Of a DNA stretch of 64,000 nt, positions 46,222-56,100 are shown piece by piece (the first letter of the stretch is position 1; every line of letters starts with the position of its first letter). The notes under the pieces are model-generated. The model was given only the letters and a program-made list of their open reading frames with translations, was not told the DNA's origin and searched no databases. Both the position numbers and the translations under genes were made by a program. Source of the stretch: Verrucomicrobiia bacterium (GTDB lineage Bacteria > Verrucomicrobiota > Verrucomicrobiia > Limisphaerales > Pedosphaeraceae); NCBI GenBank assembly GCA_036268055.1, contig DATAUW010000009.1, forward strand, positions 1-64,000. Reading direction: 5' to 3'.

Positions 46222-47448
46222 TTACTTAATCCCACACCCAAACCGCTTGCTGAATGGCCAATAGACGAAGAAATATTTGCCGATGACGTTAGTGCGGCTG
46301 AAATCGCCCCAGGCGCGGGAGTCGAAGCTGTTGGCGGTGTTGTCGCCCATGACCATGTAATGATTGGCCGGCACGGGATACACGGTGTTCTGGTCGGGAA
46401 ATAATGGCAGGCTGTTGGCCAGTTGAAATTCGCCCATCTGGTCGGCCACGGTCTGGTTCAAATGGCCGGAATAATGGCTGTCGTTGGCCCGGACTGTCGG
46501 ATCGAAAGAATAGACGTTCTCAAAGTGCGGCGTGTCCTTGTCCAGCCGTTTGCCATTGATGATCAGGTGGCGGTCGTTGCCGATTTGAACATTTTCGCCG
46601 CCCATAGCCACCATGCGCTTGATGTAAAATTGATCCGGCGGAAGCTGGAAGTATCCGTTGCCGATGCCCTTGGTTTCAAAAACAATGATCTCGCCGCGTT
46701 TCGGGTGGCGAAAATTATAGGACATGCGGTCCACGAACAAATGGTCTCCGGCGGTTTCCTTGAAATCAATGATGGCCTCGCCTTTCTTAAACTTCTGGCC
46801 TTTTTCAATGCCAATGTGATCGCCGGACGCGCGGCTGATGAAGCCATCGTCGGGCGTCATCCAAAAAGTATAAACCTTATCGCCGCTCGGATAATGGACG
46901 AGGATGCTTTGCTTATTGAAAAATTTCAGGAAATGATCCGGCTGCCCGATGCCCGCCAATTCACCGCCGTCTTCCTCGCATTCCTGGTAATGATAAAATG
47001 AGCCGAAGACGCACGCCTCATAAATCCGTTCAAACACACCCGGCGGTTTGACGCCCGGTTGCTCGCGAAAATTTTGATACGTCACGCCAAAAAGCGTCGG
47101 CTGCATCGAGCCGGTGGGAATCTTGAACGGCTGCGCGACGAACGTGCGGATGCCCATCGCAACCGCCAGCGCGACCAGAATGACTTCGATATTTTCGCGG
47201 ATGCCCGCGTTGGGATACGGCTTGAGCTTGGCGTTGGCAATCGTTTCAAGCTCGGCTATGCGCTGCTTGATGATCTCATCACCAGCGTGCTGGGCAACGG
47301 CGGTCTTGGTTTCGCGCAGGGCAGTTTCCACGGCGTCCACAGCCTCGGGCGAAAGCAGGTCGCGCTGGGCAGCGAGGATTCGTTTGACGTGCTTGCACAA
47401 ATCCTCCGCCGTGCGCACTGTCTTTGACGCGAACCATTTCAAACTCAT
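46222..47448 (-). CDS. lepB: Signal peptidase I, long form
   Basis: Removes signal peptides at the outer face of the inner membrane by a Ser-Lys dyad. At 408 residues it is longer than the E. coli enzyme (324). An N-terminal helical region of about 75 residues leads to the anchor helix (about 85-105). The catalytic Ser is in IPTGSMQPTL and the Lys in FYIKRMVAMGGENV; the signature block GDNTANSFDSR closes the fold. Extra inserts of about 150 residues lie between Ser and Lys. The gene follows lepA by 31 bases, the conserved lepA-lepB order. Confidence 0.93.
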   Translation of the reverse strand: MSLKWFASKTVRTAEDLCKHVKRILAAQRDLLSPEAVDAVETALRETKTAVAQHAGDEIIKQRIAELETIANAKLKPYPNAGIRENIEVILVALAVAMGIRTFVAQPFKIPTGSMQPTLFGVTYQNFREQPGVKPPGVFERIYEACVFGSFYHYQECEEDGGELAGIGQPDHFLKFFNKQSILVHYPSGDKVYTFWMTPDDGFISRASGDHIGIEKGQKFKKGEAIIDFKETAGDHLFVDRMSYNFRHPKRGEIIVFETKGIGNGYFQLPPDQFYIKRMVAMGGENVQIGNDRHLIINGKRLDKDTPHFENVYSFDPTVRANDSHYSGHLNQTVADQMGEFQLANSLPLFPDQNTVYPVPANHYMVMGDNTANSFDSRAWGDFSRTNVIGKYFFVYWPFSKRFGCGIK

Positions 47449-47479
47449 AAGCAGATAGACACAAAAACCGAAGGCCCGT

Positions 47480-49270
47480 TCACGCTTTCAACACCTCGAT
47501 GAAAGCTTCCTGGGGAATGTTGACCGAGCCGAAGGCCTTCATACGTTTCTTGCCTTCTTTTTGTTTCTCGAGCAATTTGCGCTTGCGCGAAATATCGCCG
47601 CCGTAACATTTCGCGGTGACATCCTTGCGCATGGCACTGACGGTTTCGCGCGCAATGATTTTTCCACCGATCGCGCCCTGGATGGCCACGACGTATTGCT
47701 GTTTGGGAATGACTTCCTTGAGCTTCGCGGCGAGCGCGCGTCCCCTGCTCTCCGCCTTGTCGCGATGGACGATGCATGAAAACGCATCCACGGATTCGCC
47801 GTTGACGAGCATATCGAGCTTGACCATGTCCGACTCCCGGTAAGCGGCATGCTCGTAATCCATCGAACCGAAGCCGCGCGTGATGCTCTTGATGCGGTCG
47901 TGAAAATCAATGAGGATTTCGTTAAGCGGAATCAGGCTCGTCAACATCACGCGGCGCGCATCGAGCGTTTCCGTGTGGTCCACATTGCCGCGTTTCTCGG
48001 AGATCAATGCCATCATGTCGCCGATATATTCATTCGGACAAATGACGAAGGCCTTCACCATCGGCTCCTCGATTTTCAAAATGTAATTCGGCTCGGGCAT
48101 AAACGCCGGATTGTCCACCTCCTTGAACGTACCGTCGCTCAAGGTCAAATGATACACCACGCTCGGATACGTCGCGATGATGTCCATGTCGTACTCGCGA
48201 CGCAAACGCTCCTGGACAATTTCCAAATGCAGCAACCCAAGAAATCCACAGCGAAAACCAAAACCCAGCGCAACGGAACTTTCCGCCTGATATACAAACG
48301 CGGAATCGTTGAGTTGCAACTTGCCGAGATTCGTTTTGAGATGTTCGTAGTCGGCGGTATTGATCGGATAAATGCCGCTGAACACCATTGGATTAATTTC
48401 CTGAAACCCGGGCAGCGCCGGCGAAGGATTGCGCGCGTCGGTGACGGTATCGCCCATTTTCACTTCCTTCGAGCTTTTGATATTCGCCGTGAAATAACCG
48501 GTTTCGCCGACTTCAAGTTTCTCGCGGATGTACGGCTTGGGATTGAAGCTGCCGACTTCCTTGACTTCGACGTTCTTGCCCGAGTGCAGCAACTTCACCT
48601 GCATGCCCGCGCGCAATTCGCCGTTGAAAACTCGCACGTGCGTGACGACGCCTTTGTAGGTGTCAAAATAAGAATCAAATCCGAGCGCTTGCAATGACGG
48701 CGCGTTGGTTGGTTTCGGCGGCGGAATCCGCTCGACAATCGCCTCGAGAATTTCCTCGATGCCGATGCCTTCCTTGGCGCTGCAAAGCATGGCGGTATCA
48801 CCGGGAATCGCGAGAATGTCTTCGAGTTGAGTCTTAGCCAGCGCCACGTCGGCGTGCGGCAAATCAATCTTGTTGATCACCGGAATGATGGTGAGTTCCT
48901 GCTTCATCGCGAGATGGACGTTCGCGACGGTTTGCGCCTCGACGCCTTGCGCGGCGTCAATGATCAGCAGCGCCCCTTCGCACGCGCTCAAGCTGCGCGA
49001 AACTTCGTAGGAAAAATCCACGTGGCCGGGCGTATCAATCAGGTTCAACTCGTAGGTCTCGCCGTTCTTGGCCTTGTAATTCATCGTGACCGGGTGGGCC
49101 TTGATGGTGATGCCGCGTTCGCGTTCGAGATCCATCGAGTCGAGCAACTGCGCCTCCATATCGCGCGTGGCGATGGTTCCGGTGCGATGCAACAGCCGGT
49201 CGGAAAGCGTCGTTTTCCCATGATCAATATGGGCGATGATGCTGAAATTTCTAATATGTGCGGCGTCCAT
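47480..49270 (-). CDS. lepA: Elongation factor 4 (ribosomal back-translocase)
   Basis: GTPase that moves stalled ribosomes back. The 596-residue protein from the ATG at 49270 reads MDAAHIRNFSIIAHIDHGKTTLSDRLL, with G1 HIDHGKTT, G3 DTPGHVDF and G4 NKIDLPHAD, then EF-G-like domains and the LepA-specific C-terminal domain with AKCYGGDISRKRKLLEKQKEGKKRMK. In-frame TTG codons up to 49279 could add three residues. It is in the lepA-lepB order with the long signal peptidase gene downstream. Confidence 0.96.
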   Translation of the reverse strand: MDAAHIRNFSIIAHIDHGKTTLSDRLLHRTGTIATRDMEAQLLDSMDLERERGITIKAHPVTMNYKAKNGETYELNLIDTPGHVDFSYEVSRSLSACEGALLIIDAAQGVEAQTVANVHLAMKQELTIIPVINKIDLPHADVALAKTQLEDILAIPGDTAMLCSAKEGIGIEEILEAIVERIPPPKPTNAPSLQALGFDSYFDTYKGVVTHVRVFNGELRAGMQVKLLHSGKNVEVKEVGSFNPKPYIREKLEVGETGYFTANIKSSKEVKMGDTVTDARNPSPALPGFQEINPMVFSGIYPINTADYEHLKTNLGKLQLNDSAFVYQAESSVALGFGFRCGFLGLLHLEIVQERLRREYDMDIIATYPSVVYHLTLSDGTFKEVDNPAFMPEPNYILKIEEPMVKAFVICPNEYIGDMMALISEKRGNVDHTETLDARRVMLTSLIPLNEILIDFHDRIKSITRGFGSMDYEHAAYRESDMVKLDMLVNGESVDAFSCIVHRDKAESRGRALAAKLKEVIPKQQYVVAIQGAIGGKIIARETVSAMRKDVTAKCYGGDISRKRKLLEKQKEGKKRMKAFGSVNIPQEAFIEVLKA

Positions 49271-49468
49271 CAGTAACAATTCTCAAGCTGCAATCTAGCG
49301 TAATTCGAGGCATTTGCCTAGAACCCATCCACAATGGGAAACGAAAAGATAACGGCGCGCCAAGTTAAAGAAAGCCGAAAATGAGGCGAATGGGTTCATG
49401 CCACTATGTTGGCTGAACGGAATTGTCGTCCCACCACCCCTCCCCTGCTCTTCTAAATGAACAAATGG

Positions 49469-50242
49469 CTATTTCTCCAAAGATTCCAGCACCACCCGCA
49501 ACGCCGCCACTTCCGCTGCCACGCGAGTTTTGAGTTCGTAATCCGATGGCGCTTCGACGGTGTAGGACAGCCGGGTTTTGTACATCAACAAATAAAGTGC
49601 TTCCGGCCAATCCGGTCGCGTTTGCGGAGTGATGATGGGGCTGATGATGCCGCGGACGGCGTCGCGCCCCTCGATCATCTCCGAAAGATCGATCGGGCAG
49701 ATTTCTGCCACCCGATCAATAATGCGTTGCGCCAGCGACGGCTGATGGTCGGGATTCAATTCGTAAAGATAAAATCCTTGAGACTCCCAATCTTCATGAA
49801 GGCAAACGCACAGGTCAAAACTCGGCTGACGCTCGAGCCAGTTAATATGCGCGCGCGTTTCTTCGGCGGTGGGATTCAAATACTGTCGGTTGAGGTCCAC
49901 GCCGTTGGCATTCTCGCGCGCGTTGCGGGTAAAACCCGCCGGGTTCAGGCACGGGCAAAGCCAGATGTCCACGTCCGCCGGCCAGCGATTTTCTTGCAGT
50001 AATTGTAAAACCGCGAGCGGTCCGGCGGGTTCATCTCCGTGAATGCCCGTCGAAATGTAGAGACGTTTTTTTGGATTCGCAACTCGGCGGGTTAATGCGA
50101 GCAGTGGATGATTTCCGCTCGCATGAAATTTTTCGATTTGCCAGCCGTGAGTTTGCGCGGCGATTTCAATATCGCGAAGAACGCGTTCGAGGTCCAATCC
50201 TTCACCCAAATATTTCCCGATATTTTTACCAAGCCGCTGCAT
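49469..50242 (-). CDS. M14 family zinc carboxypeptidase, MpaA-like
   Basis: 257 residues from the ATG at 50242. The M14 zinc ligands are visible: HGDEPAGP (HxxE), the third His in CLHEDWES, and the catalytic Glu in SYTVEAPSDYE; NGVDLNRQY lies between. Short M14 proteins of this kind remove C-terminal residues from peptidoglycan-derived or other peptides. There is no signal peptide, so it is probably cytoplasmic and involved in murein peptide recycling (inference). A TTG at 50293 would add 17 residues rich in Cys and His, which do not look family-like. It follows bioB closely. Confidence 0.85.
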   Translation of the reverse strand: MQRLGKNIGKYLGEGLDLERVLRDIEIAAQTHGWQIEKFHASGNHPLLALTRRVANPKKRLYISTGIHGDEPAGPLAVLQLLQENRWPADVDIWLCPCLNPAGFTRNARENANGVDLNRQYLNPTAEETRAHINWLERQPSFDLCVCLHEDWESQGFYLYELNPDHQPSLAQRIIDRVAEICPIDLSEMIEGRDAVRGIISPIITPQTRPDWPEALYLLMYKTRLSYTVEAPSDYELKTRVAAEVAALRVVLESLEK

Positions 50243-50305
50243 CCGCTGAATGTGCCCTAAATGTCCACAGGCGCAAGTCGGTGATTCACCCAAAACAAAC
50301 TTCGC

Positions 50306-51397
50306 TCACGCCGTGGCGTGAGTCGCACAACCTTCGGACGAGCAACCGCAGCCAGCCTCATCCTGGTCGGCAAAATCATGGTTGTCCCAGCTCGGATCGA
50401 GGCCAAGGTCTTTGAGCATCTGCAAATCTTTTTCCACTGGCTGATTCAAAGTGGTGAGATAATTCCCCACCATCAGTGCGCTTGCGCCCGCCGTGAAGAT
50501 CATGCTCTGCATGTCGCGTAAATTAATCGTGCGCCCGCCCGCAATCATGATTTCTTTCTTCGGCAGCACGAAACGAAAACACGCGATGGTCTTCAATATT
50601 TCCATCGGCGGCAGCGGTGGATTTTTCTCGAATGGCGTGCCGGGAATCGGATTGAGAATATTGATCGGCACCACATTCGCGCCGACTTCTTTAAGAGAAA
50701 ACGCCAGGTCACAACGGTCTTCGCGCGTCTCACCCATACCGATGATGCCGCCGGAACAAATCTTGATGCCCGCTTTTTTCAGGTAACCGATGGTTTCAAT
50801 GCGGTCCTCGTAACTGTGCGTGGTGCATTGGCTCGGGAAAAAGCGTCGCGATGTTTCAAGATTATGGCCATAGCATTCGAGCCCGGCTTCCTTGAGGCGA
50901 TCGGCAACTTTTTGGCTTTTGATGATGCCCAGCGAGGCGTCGGGGCGCGTCTTCCCGCTTTGGGCAAGATCACGAATCCGGTCGCACACTTCGTCCAGCA
51001 TCGGTCCTTCATTCAAACCCTTCCACGCAGCCACCAACCCGACTGCGGTGACACCGTGTTTGTTGGCTTCATCCGCCGCGTCCAAAACCGGCTCTGGATC
51101 AACGAATCCATAGCGCGGTGAACCCGTTTGATGAAACGACGATTGCGCGCAAAAACTGCAATTCTCAGAACAAGCGCCCGCCTTGGCGTTGACGATGGAA
51201 CAGAGATGGATTTTGTTGCCTTTGAAATGCTCGCGGATGCGATTAGACCACGACATCAAATCAAAAATATCCCCGGCGCTTTCGAGGCTGAAAAGCCAAA
51301 GCGCCTCGTCACGGGTGACTTGGCCGCCGTTAAGAACGCGGCGTCCCAATGCGGCCAATCGGTCGTGATTATTTGCGTCAATCAATGTTCCGCTCAT
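50306..51397 (-). CDS. bioB: Biotin synthase
   Basis: Radical SAM enzyme that inserts sulfur into dethiobiotin. The 363-residue protein has the [4Fe-4S] motif CSENCSFC, the downstream YGHNLETS, CSGGIIGMGE and GGRTINLRDMQ blocks. The C-terminus ends in a short tail with GCGCSSEGC, four clustered cysteines not needed by the core enzyme. I chose the ATG at 51397 because a promoter places the transcript start near it; an ATG at 51409 would overlap the -10 element. The M14 peptidase gene is downstream in the same direction. No other biotin genes are in the window. Confidence 0.95.
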   Translation of the reverse strand: MSGTLIDANNHDRLAALGRRVLNGGQVTRDEALWLFSLESAGDIFDLMSWSNRIREHFKGNKIHLCSIVNAKAGACSENCSFCAQSSFHQTGSPRYGFVDPEPVLDAADEANKHGVTAVGLVAAWKGLNEGPMLDEVCDRIRDLAQSGKTRPDASLGIIKSQKVADRLKEAGLECYGHNLETSRRFFPSQCTTHSYEDRIETIGYLKKAGIKICSGGIIGMGETREDRCDLAFSLKEVGANVVPINILNPIPGTPFEKNPPLPPMEILKTIACFRFVLPKKEIMIAGGRTINLRDMQSMIFTAGASALMVGNYLTTLNQPVEKDLQMLKDLGLDPSWDNHDFADQDEAGCGCSSEGCATHATA

Positions 51398-51432
51398 GGT
51401 TGACAGCATAACGAAATAGCGTGGGAAGGCAA
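51398..51432 (-). promoter_or_regulatory. bioB promoter, near-leaderless layout
   Basis: On the minus strand TTGCCT (51432-51427), a 16-base spacer, TATGCT (51410-51405), then seven bases before the ATG at 51397. Same -35 core (TTGCC) and spacer as at serS. Confidence 0.55.
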
Positions 51433-51447
51433 GCTAAACGCGGTTGC

Positions 51448-51481
51448 AAAAAAAAGTCCCGGACCGTGATGCGGCCCGGGA
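51448..51481 (-). terminator. Intrinsic terminator of the second signal peptidase gene
   Basis: Read on the minus strand: stem of TCCCGG, CCG paired with CGG, CCGGGA (one internal mismatch), loop CATCA, followed directly by a run of eight T. It lies 39 bases after the stop at 51520 and separates that gene from the bioB promoter. Confidence 0.88.
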
Positions 51482-51519
51482 TTGTGCTCGTAACTAAAAC
51501 TATGATCCGCCTTCGAAAA

Positions 51520-52134
51520 TCAGTGCTTCACCAAACCTAAAATATCCTCACGCGAAACCGGGCCGTAAGAGCGGCTGTCAATGCTCCGCAAACGGTTGTC
51601 ACCGAGGACGAAGTACTGTCCTTTGCCGCAAGTGATGAATTGCTCTTTCGCCTGCGAGTAAGTGAAGGTGTGGGTGCGGGGCAGCAGATATTTTTCATCG
51701 AGTTTTTTGCCGTCCACATATACCTGCCCTTCCTTGAACAAGATGGATTCGCCGGGCGTGGCGATGATGCGCTTGACCGAAAGGCCGTGGTCGCCCGGGT
51801 CGCGGATGACGACGATTTCCTCGCGTTGCGGATCGCGGTTGCGGAAGGCCCAAAGGTTCAGGAGGTAATGATTATGTTCGCCGAGGGTGGGCACCATGCT
51901 CACGCCCACGACTTCGACTGACTTCACGAAATATTTGCTGACGAGGTAATAGGACCCCAGGCTCAACATGGCCATCACGCACACCAGACCCACTTGTTGC
52001 ACGAAGCGGATGATGGTGTAGGTGGAGACATTGAGGCGTGAGCCGCTGACCCTGACCGGGCGGACCGGCTCGAGCGGAGCGGATTCCATTACCAGCGGAA
52101 TACTCATCTGTTTTTCAGCAATCTGATTATTCAT
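51520..52134 (-). CDS. lepB: Signal peptidase I, short form
   Basis: 204-residue second type I signal peptidase. A 50-residue Pro/Val-rich lead precedes the anchor helix (about 47-70). The catalytic Ser is in VVGVSMVPTL and the Lys in LSVKRIIATPGE; GDNRLRSIDSRSYGPV is the closing signature. It is half the size of the enzyme at 46222-47448 and lacks its inserts. The ATG at 52134 is preferred over upstream frame codons that lack family sequence. A good terminator follows it. Presence of two paralogues suggests a split in substrates. Confidence 0.92.
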   Translation of the reverse strand: MNNQIAEKQMSIPLVMESAPLEPVRPVRVSGSRLNVSTYTIIRFVQQVGLVCVMAMLSLGSYYLVSKYFVKSVEVVGVSMVPTLGEHNHYLLNLWAFRNRDPQREEIVVIRDPGDHGLSVKRIIATPGESILFKEGQVYVDGKKLDEKYLLPRTHTFTYSQAKEQFITCGKGQYFVLGDNRLRSIDSRSYGPVSREDILGLVKH

Positions 52135-52320
52135 GCGTGAGTAACGATTGCATCCTTTTGAGTCGGAACAAAGTTGAATCATTACGGAGCGGCATCGGGT
52201 CGGATACGGACGAATTCACAACGGGTAATACTGACGAGCATTTGCGCGCTCAACAAAGCTTTTGGCAAGTGCGGAGGCATCGGTTACGTTCAAATCGAAT
52301 CGCGCGGAAAAATTTATTTT

Positions 52321-52863
52321 ATGCACAACGTCACCTCAGTCGAACTCAAACGGGATTGCGAAGCGGTGCAAATTCCCGCGGGCACGGTCATCACCCTGCC
52401 CTCCGGCACATCGGTGGATATTACTCAAACGCTGGGCGGCACGTACACCATTCACGCTCGCGGGGGGTTGTATCGCATCCATTCCAAAGACGCTGACGCA
52501 CTCGGCCTCGAGTCCGCACAATCACCTGCGCCAGGAAAATTGGAAGGCCCCGCGGATGAAAAATTGATCTGGGAAACTTTGAAGACCTGTTACGACCCGG
52601 AGATTCCGGTGAACATCGTGGACCTCGGCCTGGTGTACGACATGCATCTTGAAGCCTTGCCCAGTGGCAACAGCATCGTGTCCGTCAAAATGACTTTGAC
52701 GGCGCCGGGTTGCGGCATGGGCGCAACCATCGCCGGAGACGCCCAGCAGAAATTACTTTATCTGCCCGGCATTGAAGAAGCCATTGTGGAAATCGTATGG
52801 GACCCGCCGTGGCATCAATCCATGATCACCGAGCAGGGACGAAAGATTTTAGGAATAGATTAA
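52321..52863 (+). CDS. sufT: Putative Fe-S cluster assembly factor SufT (MIP18/DUF59 family)
   Basis: 180-residue protein that helps Fe-S protein maturation. An N-terminal domain of about 75 residues is seen in SufT but not in short DUF59 proteins (IPAGTVITLPSGTSVDITQTLGG). The MIP18 domain has IWETLKTCYDPEIPVNIVDLGLVY, the conserved TLTAPGCGMG cysteine and WDPPWHQSMIT. ATG at 52321 chosen; upstream open frame has no family sequence. No other suf genes are in the window. The tRNA-Ala gene is 87 bases downstream. Confidence 0.9.
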   Translation: MHNVTSVELKRDCEAVQIPAGTVITLPSGTSVDITQTLGGTYTIHARGGLYRIHSKDADALGLESAQSPAPGKLEGPADEKLIWETLKTCYDPEIPVNIVDLGLVYDMHLEALPSGNSIVSVKMTLTAPGCGMGATIAGDAQQKLLYLPGIEEAIVEIVWDPPWHQSMITEQGRKILGID

Positions 52864-52950
52864 GCGCTTCTTCGTCGCGGCACTTGCACAATTCGGACAA
52901 ATGGTTTGACAAATGAGCGGCGCATTCATAAGTTTTCGCCGCAATCGGAT

Positions 52951-53026
52951 GGGGTCGTAGCTCAGTTGGTAGAGCACCACAATGGCATTGTGGGGGTCGC
53001 AGGTTCGATCCCTGTCGGCTCCACCA
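52951..53026 (+). tRNA. tRNA-Ala (GGC), CCA encoded
   Basis: Complete cloverleaf of 76 bases. The acceptor stem GGGGTCG / CGGCTCC has the G3-U70 wobble pair, the main identity element of tRNA-Ala. D arm GCTC...GAGC, anticodon stem CCACA / TGTGG with loop ATGGCAT (anticodon GGC, reading GCC), T arm GCAGG-TTCGATC-CCTGT, and a 3' CCA in the gene. A terminator follows directly. Confidence 0.97.
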
Positions 53027-53033
53027 TCTTATG

Positions 53034-53077
53034 AAGCCCGCAGATATGGCAACTTGCTAATATTTGCGGGCTTTTTT
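53034..53077 (+). terminator. Terminator after tRNA-Ala
   Basis: Inverted repeat AAGCCCGCA / TGCGGGCTT (9 base pairs) with a 26-base loop, ending in a run of T. It lies 7 bases after the tRNA. Confidence 0.8.
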
Positions 53078-53109
53078 CTGCTTAAATATTGATACTGTTC
53101 CAACTAATG

Positions 53110-56100
53110 CTACGGCAGCCAGACGGCGCGATAAAACATCACCGGCGCATTGGTTAACGGCCCCGAAACAACTTCATTGAAACCGCTGTTGGTGATGGTG
53201 TTGGTGCTCATGGGAGTCCAGCCTCCGCTCATCAACGAAGGACGGCTCTGAATTTGATAAACCGTCCCGGTGGTTCCAGTCAGGCCGATGCCTCCGACAC
53301 TGTTGGCCACGAGCATGGGGCCCACAACTGTGTAGAATGCGCGGAAAGTGCTGATATTGCCGGGAACCAGGGCCACGGCTTGATTGGCCGGCAAATTCCA
53401 GCCGGGAACCGATTTGAATTCTATCACAGCGTTGGTCGAGGACACCGCTCGGGTATAATTGGAACTGGTGGAATAAGCCGAATCGCCTTGCAGCCGCCAC
53501 GCCGCTCCCGCCGCCACGGCTGCCGCCGGCTGGATTTGAAATTGCAAGAAGCCCGGCTGGCTCGCACTGATGGTCTGGTTGGCCACAACCGTAACCACTC
53601 CCCCGCCCGTGTGATTGGTGCCGCTATCGCCCAACACCGCCGCGTTCGTGATCAAGCCCACGACTTCGCTATCAATCGCCCGAACCAGCGAGGCGTAAGG
53701 CGTGTTGCCGCTGTACAATGTTCCCAAATAGATGCCCGCCGGATAATAATAGCCATTGAATTGTGCGTACACCGGGCCGCCGCTGTTGCCGGGATAACTC
53801 AAAAACCACGGTGCCAGATAAACTTTCTGTTGCTCGTTGACCGGGTCGGTCGCCAAACTTAGCGGGAAAGGTTGCGGGGCGGTTTGATACATCAAACCCG
53901 GCAAAATAGACGCATCGCCAAACTGCGAACCATCTACCGGATAACCCACCAGCATTTTTAAACTATCGCCGGTCAGCCAGGGATTGGGCACATCGTCTGA
54001 CGGCAGGTAGCCGCCATACCCGCCATCGGCCACAGGAGAATAAAAATAGACAGCGGCGACATCCAGATTCCGCGACTCTGGTGTGGATTCGTCGGGACCG
54101 TACAATCCACTTAACAAATTAGTGGTTCGTTCGGTCGCATAACCGCCCAACACATACCAGCCGCGAGCAGCGATAGGCTGCGGCTGAGAAATCCCCGTTT
54201 CCTCCTGAAAGTACCAATAGACTTGGCTGACGTACGCGAGAGTCTGGTCATTGAAAACCAAGTGCGCGGCGGTAAGCACGACGTTGGTCTCCACTGCCAC
54301 ACCACTCCCAAAACCCGTATCAGATTGCAACTGGCCATTGAAGCCAAACGGAAAATTCGCCACGTCACGAATGCTCGCCGGAGGCACGGGGATGGGCAGA
54401 ATCACGTTCTGCGGGGCCGCAGCAGCCAACGGATAATTCTCGGACAAAATCGTGGGCAATCCGGTCGAGACCTGCACTGATAAATTCGGCGGCGTCGCGC
54501 GACCGCTGAACGGTCCCTGAAATTGAATCAAATACGTACCCGGCACCAGATTGGTCGTGTAGCCGGACGGAAAAAAAGCGCCGGTATCGCCCAGAAAGCG
54601 CCAACCCGCTCCTAGCGGCGGACTGGGGCCCAGATTGACAGTAAGCGAGCCCATGCTGTTTGTGTCCCCGGTGATGGCCGTCGGAAAATATTGATTGGTA
54701 ATAAGCCTTAGGTCGCCGGGAGTCACCTGCACTGAAGGCAGGCTTGAAGGAATCGGCAGCCAACCGGGCTGGCTGCGGAAATCCACTTCGTAATTACCGG
54801 ACGCCAGGTTGGAGATCACGTCTCCGCTGTTATGCCAGCCGATTTCCCACGGAAACCGCCATTGTCCGCCCGCCTCGCCTGGGAGCAAAGTCACCTGCAA
54901 ACTTCCGTTCATCGCTGGCGGAAGAAAAGCCACCTGGCTGGCCGAACTGAATGCGGTGAAGGTTCCTTTGCGGATCGTATTGTTGTCTGAATCCGAAACG
55001 TAAAGATTGCCTGCACTGTCCACGGCGATTCCAACAGGTTGATTAAATCGTGAGGCACTGCCCGCACCGTCAGCGCTGGCGTAATCTCCGGCCAGCCCGC
55101 CAACCGTGATGACCACCCAGTTGCTTCCCACAGGTGAGACCTTGCGAATGGTGGAATTAAACTGGTCCGCCACATACAAATTTCCCAAACCGTCTTCCGT
55201 TAAGCCAGCGGGCCCTAAAAAGCGCGCATTGGATCCCACGCCATCGGCGTTGCCAGTGACAAATCCCAGACCGGCAACGGTAGTCACGATGTCGTTGGTG
55301 TCAATTTCACGAATCGCTTCATTGTCGAAATCCGCAACATAGATATTTCCATTCGCATCCACAGTCAGCCCTTCGGGAGTATCAAATTGTGCGGCTGCAC
55401 CCAGGCCATCAATGCAGCCGAGTGGATTTGAGGCCGAACCGGCGATGGTTGTCACTGTCCATGTAGTTATAAATTGGCCCCCAATAAAACGAGACCGCGG
55501 TGTTACTTTCCGAATCGTATTGTTTCTGGTGTCCGAGACAAAAATAATTCCAGCATTGTTGACGGCGATACCTCCCGGACCATTGAAGCGTGCCGCGCTG
55601 CCGACGCCATCGGCACTGCCAGTAACTCCCGGCGCGCCTGCAATGGTGGTGACCACTCCCGCTTGAGTTACCAATCGAACCGCATCGTTATCCACTACGT
55701 AGAGAGTGCCGCTATTGTTGACGGCGATTCCCCCAATACCGGTAAATCGTGCGTTATTGCCCACACCGTCATTGGTGCCCGGCGCGCCCGCCGTGCCGGC
55801 AATCGTGGTGACTTCGCCGGCTGGTGAAACTATCCGAATGGTTTCGCCGCCGTCCGCCACATAAATATTGCCCGCGCTGTCCGCCGCCATTGGCCCGGGA
55901 AAATTAAACCGCGCCATGTCGCCAGTGCCGTCCGTGCTGCCCGAAGGCACGGTAAAACCAGCCAGAGTGGCCACCACTCCGGCTGAAGTGATTTTGCGGA
56001 TTTCCACGTAATCGGCCACATACAGATTTCCCGCGGCATCCAAACCGACGCCATCAGCACTGGAAAAAAGCGCGGAAGTCCCGGTGCCGTCACTTGAGCC

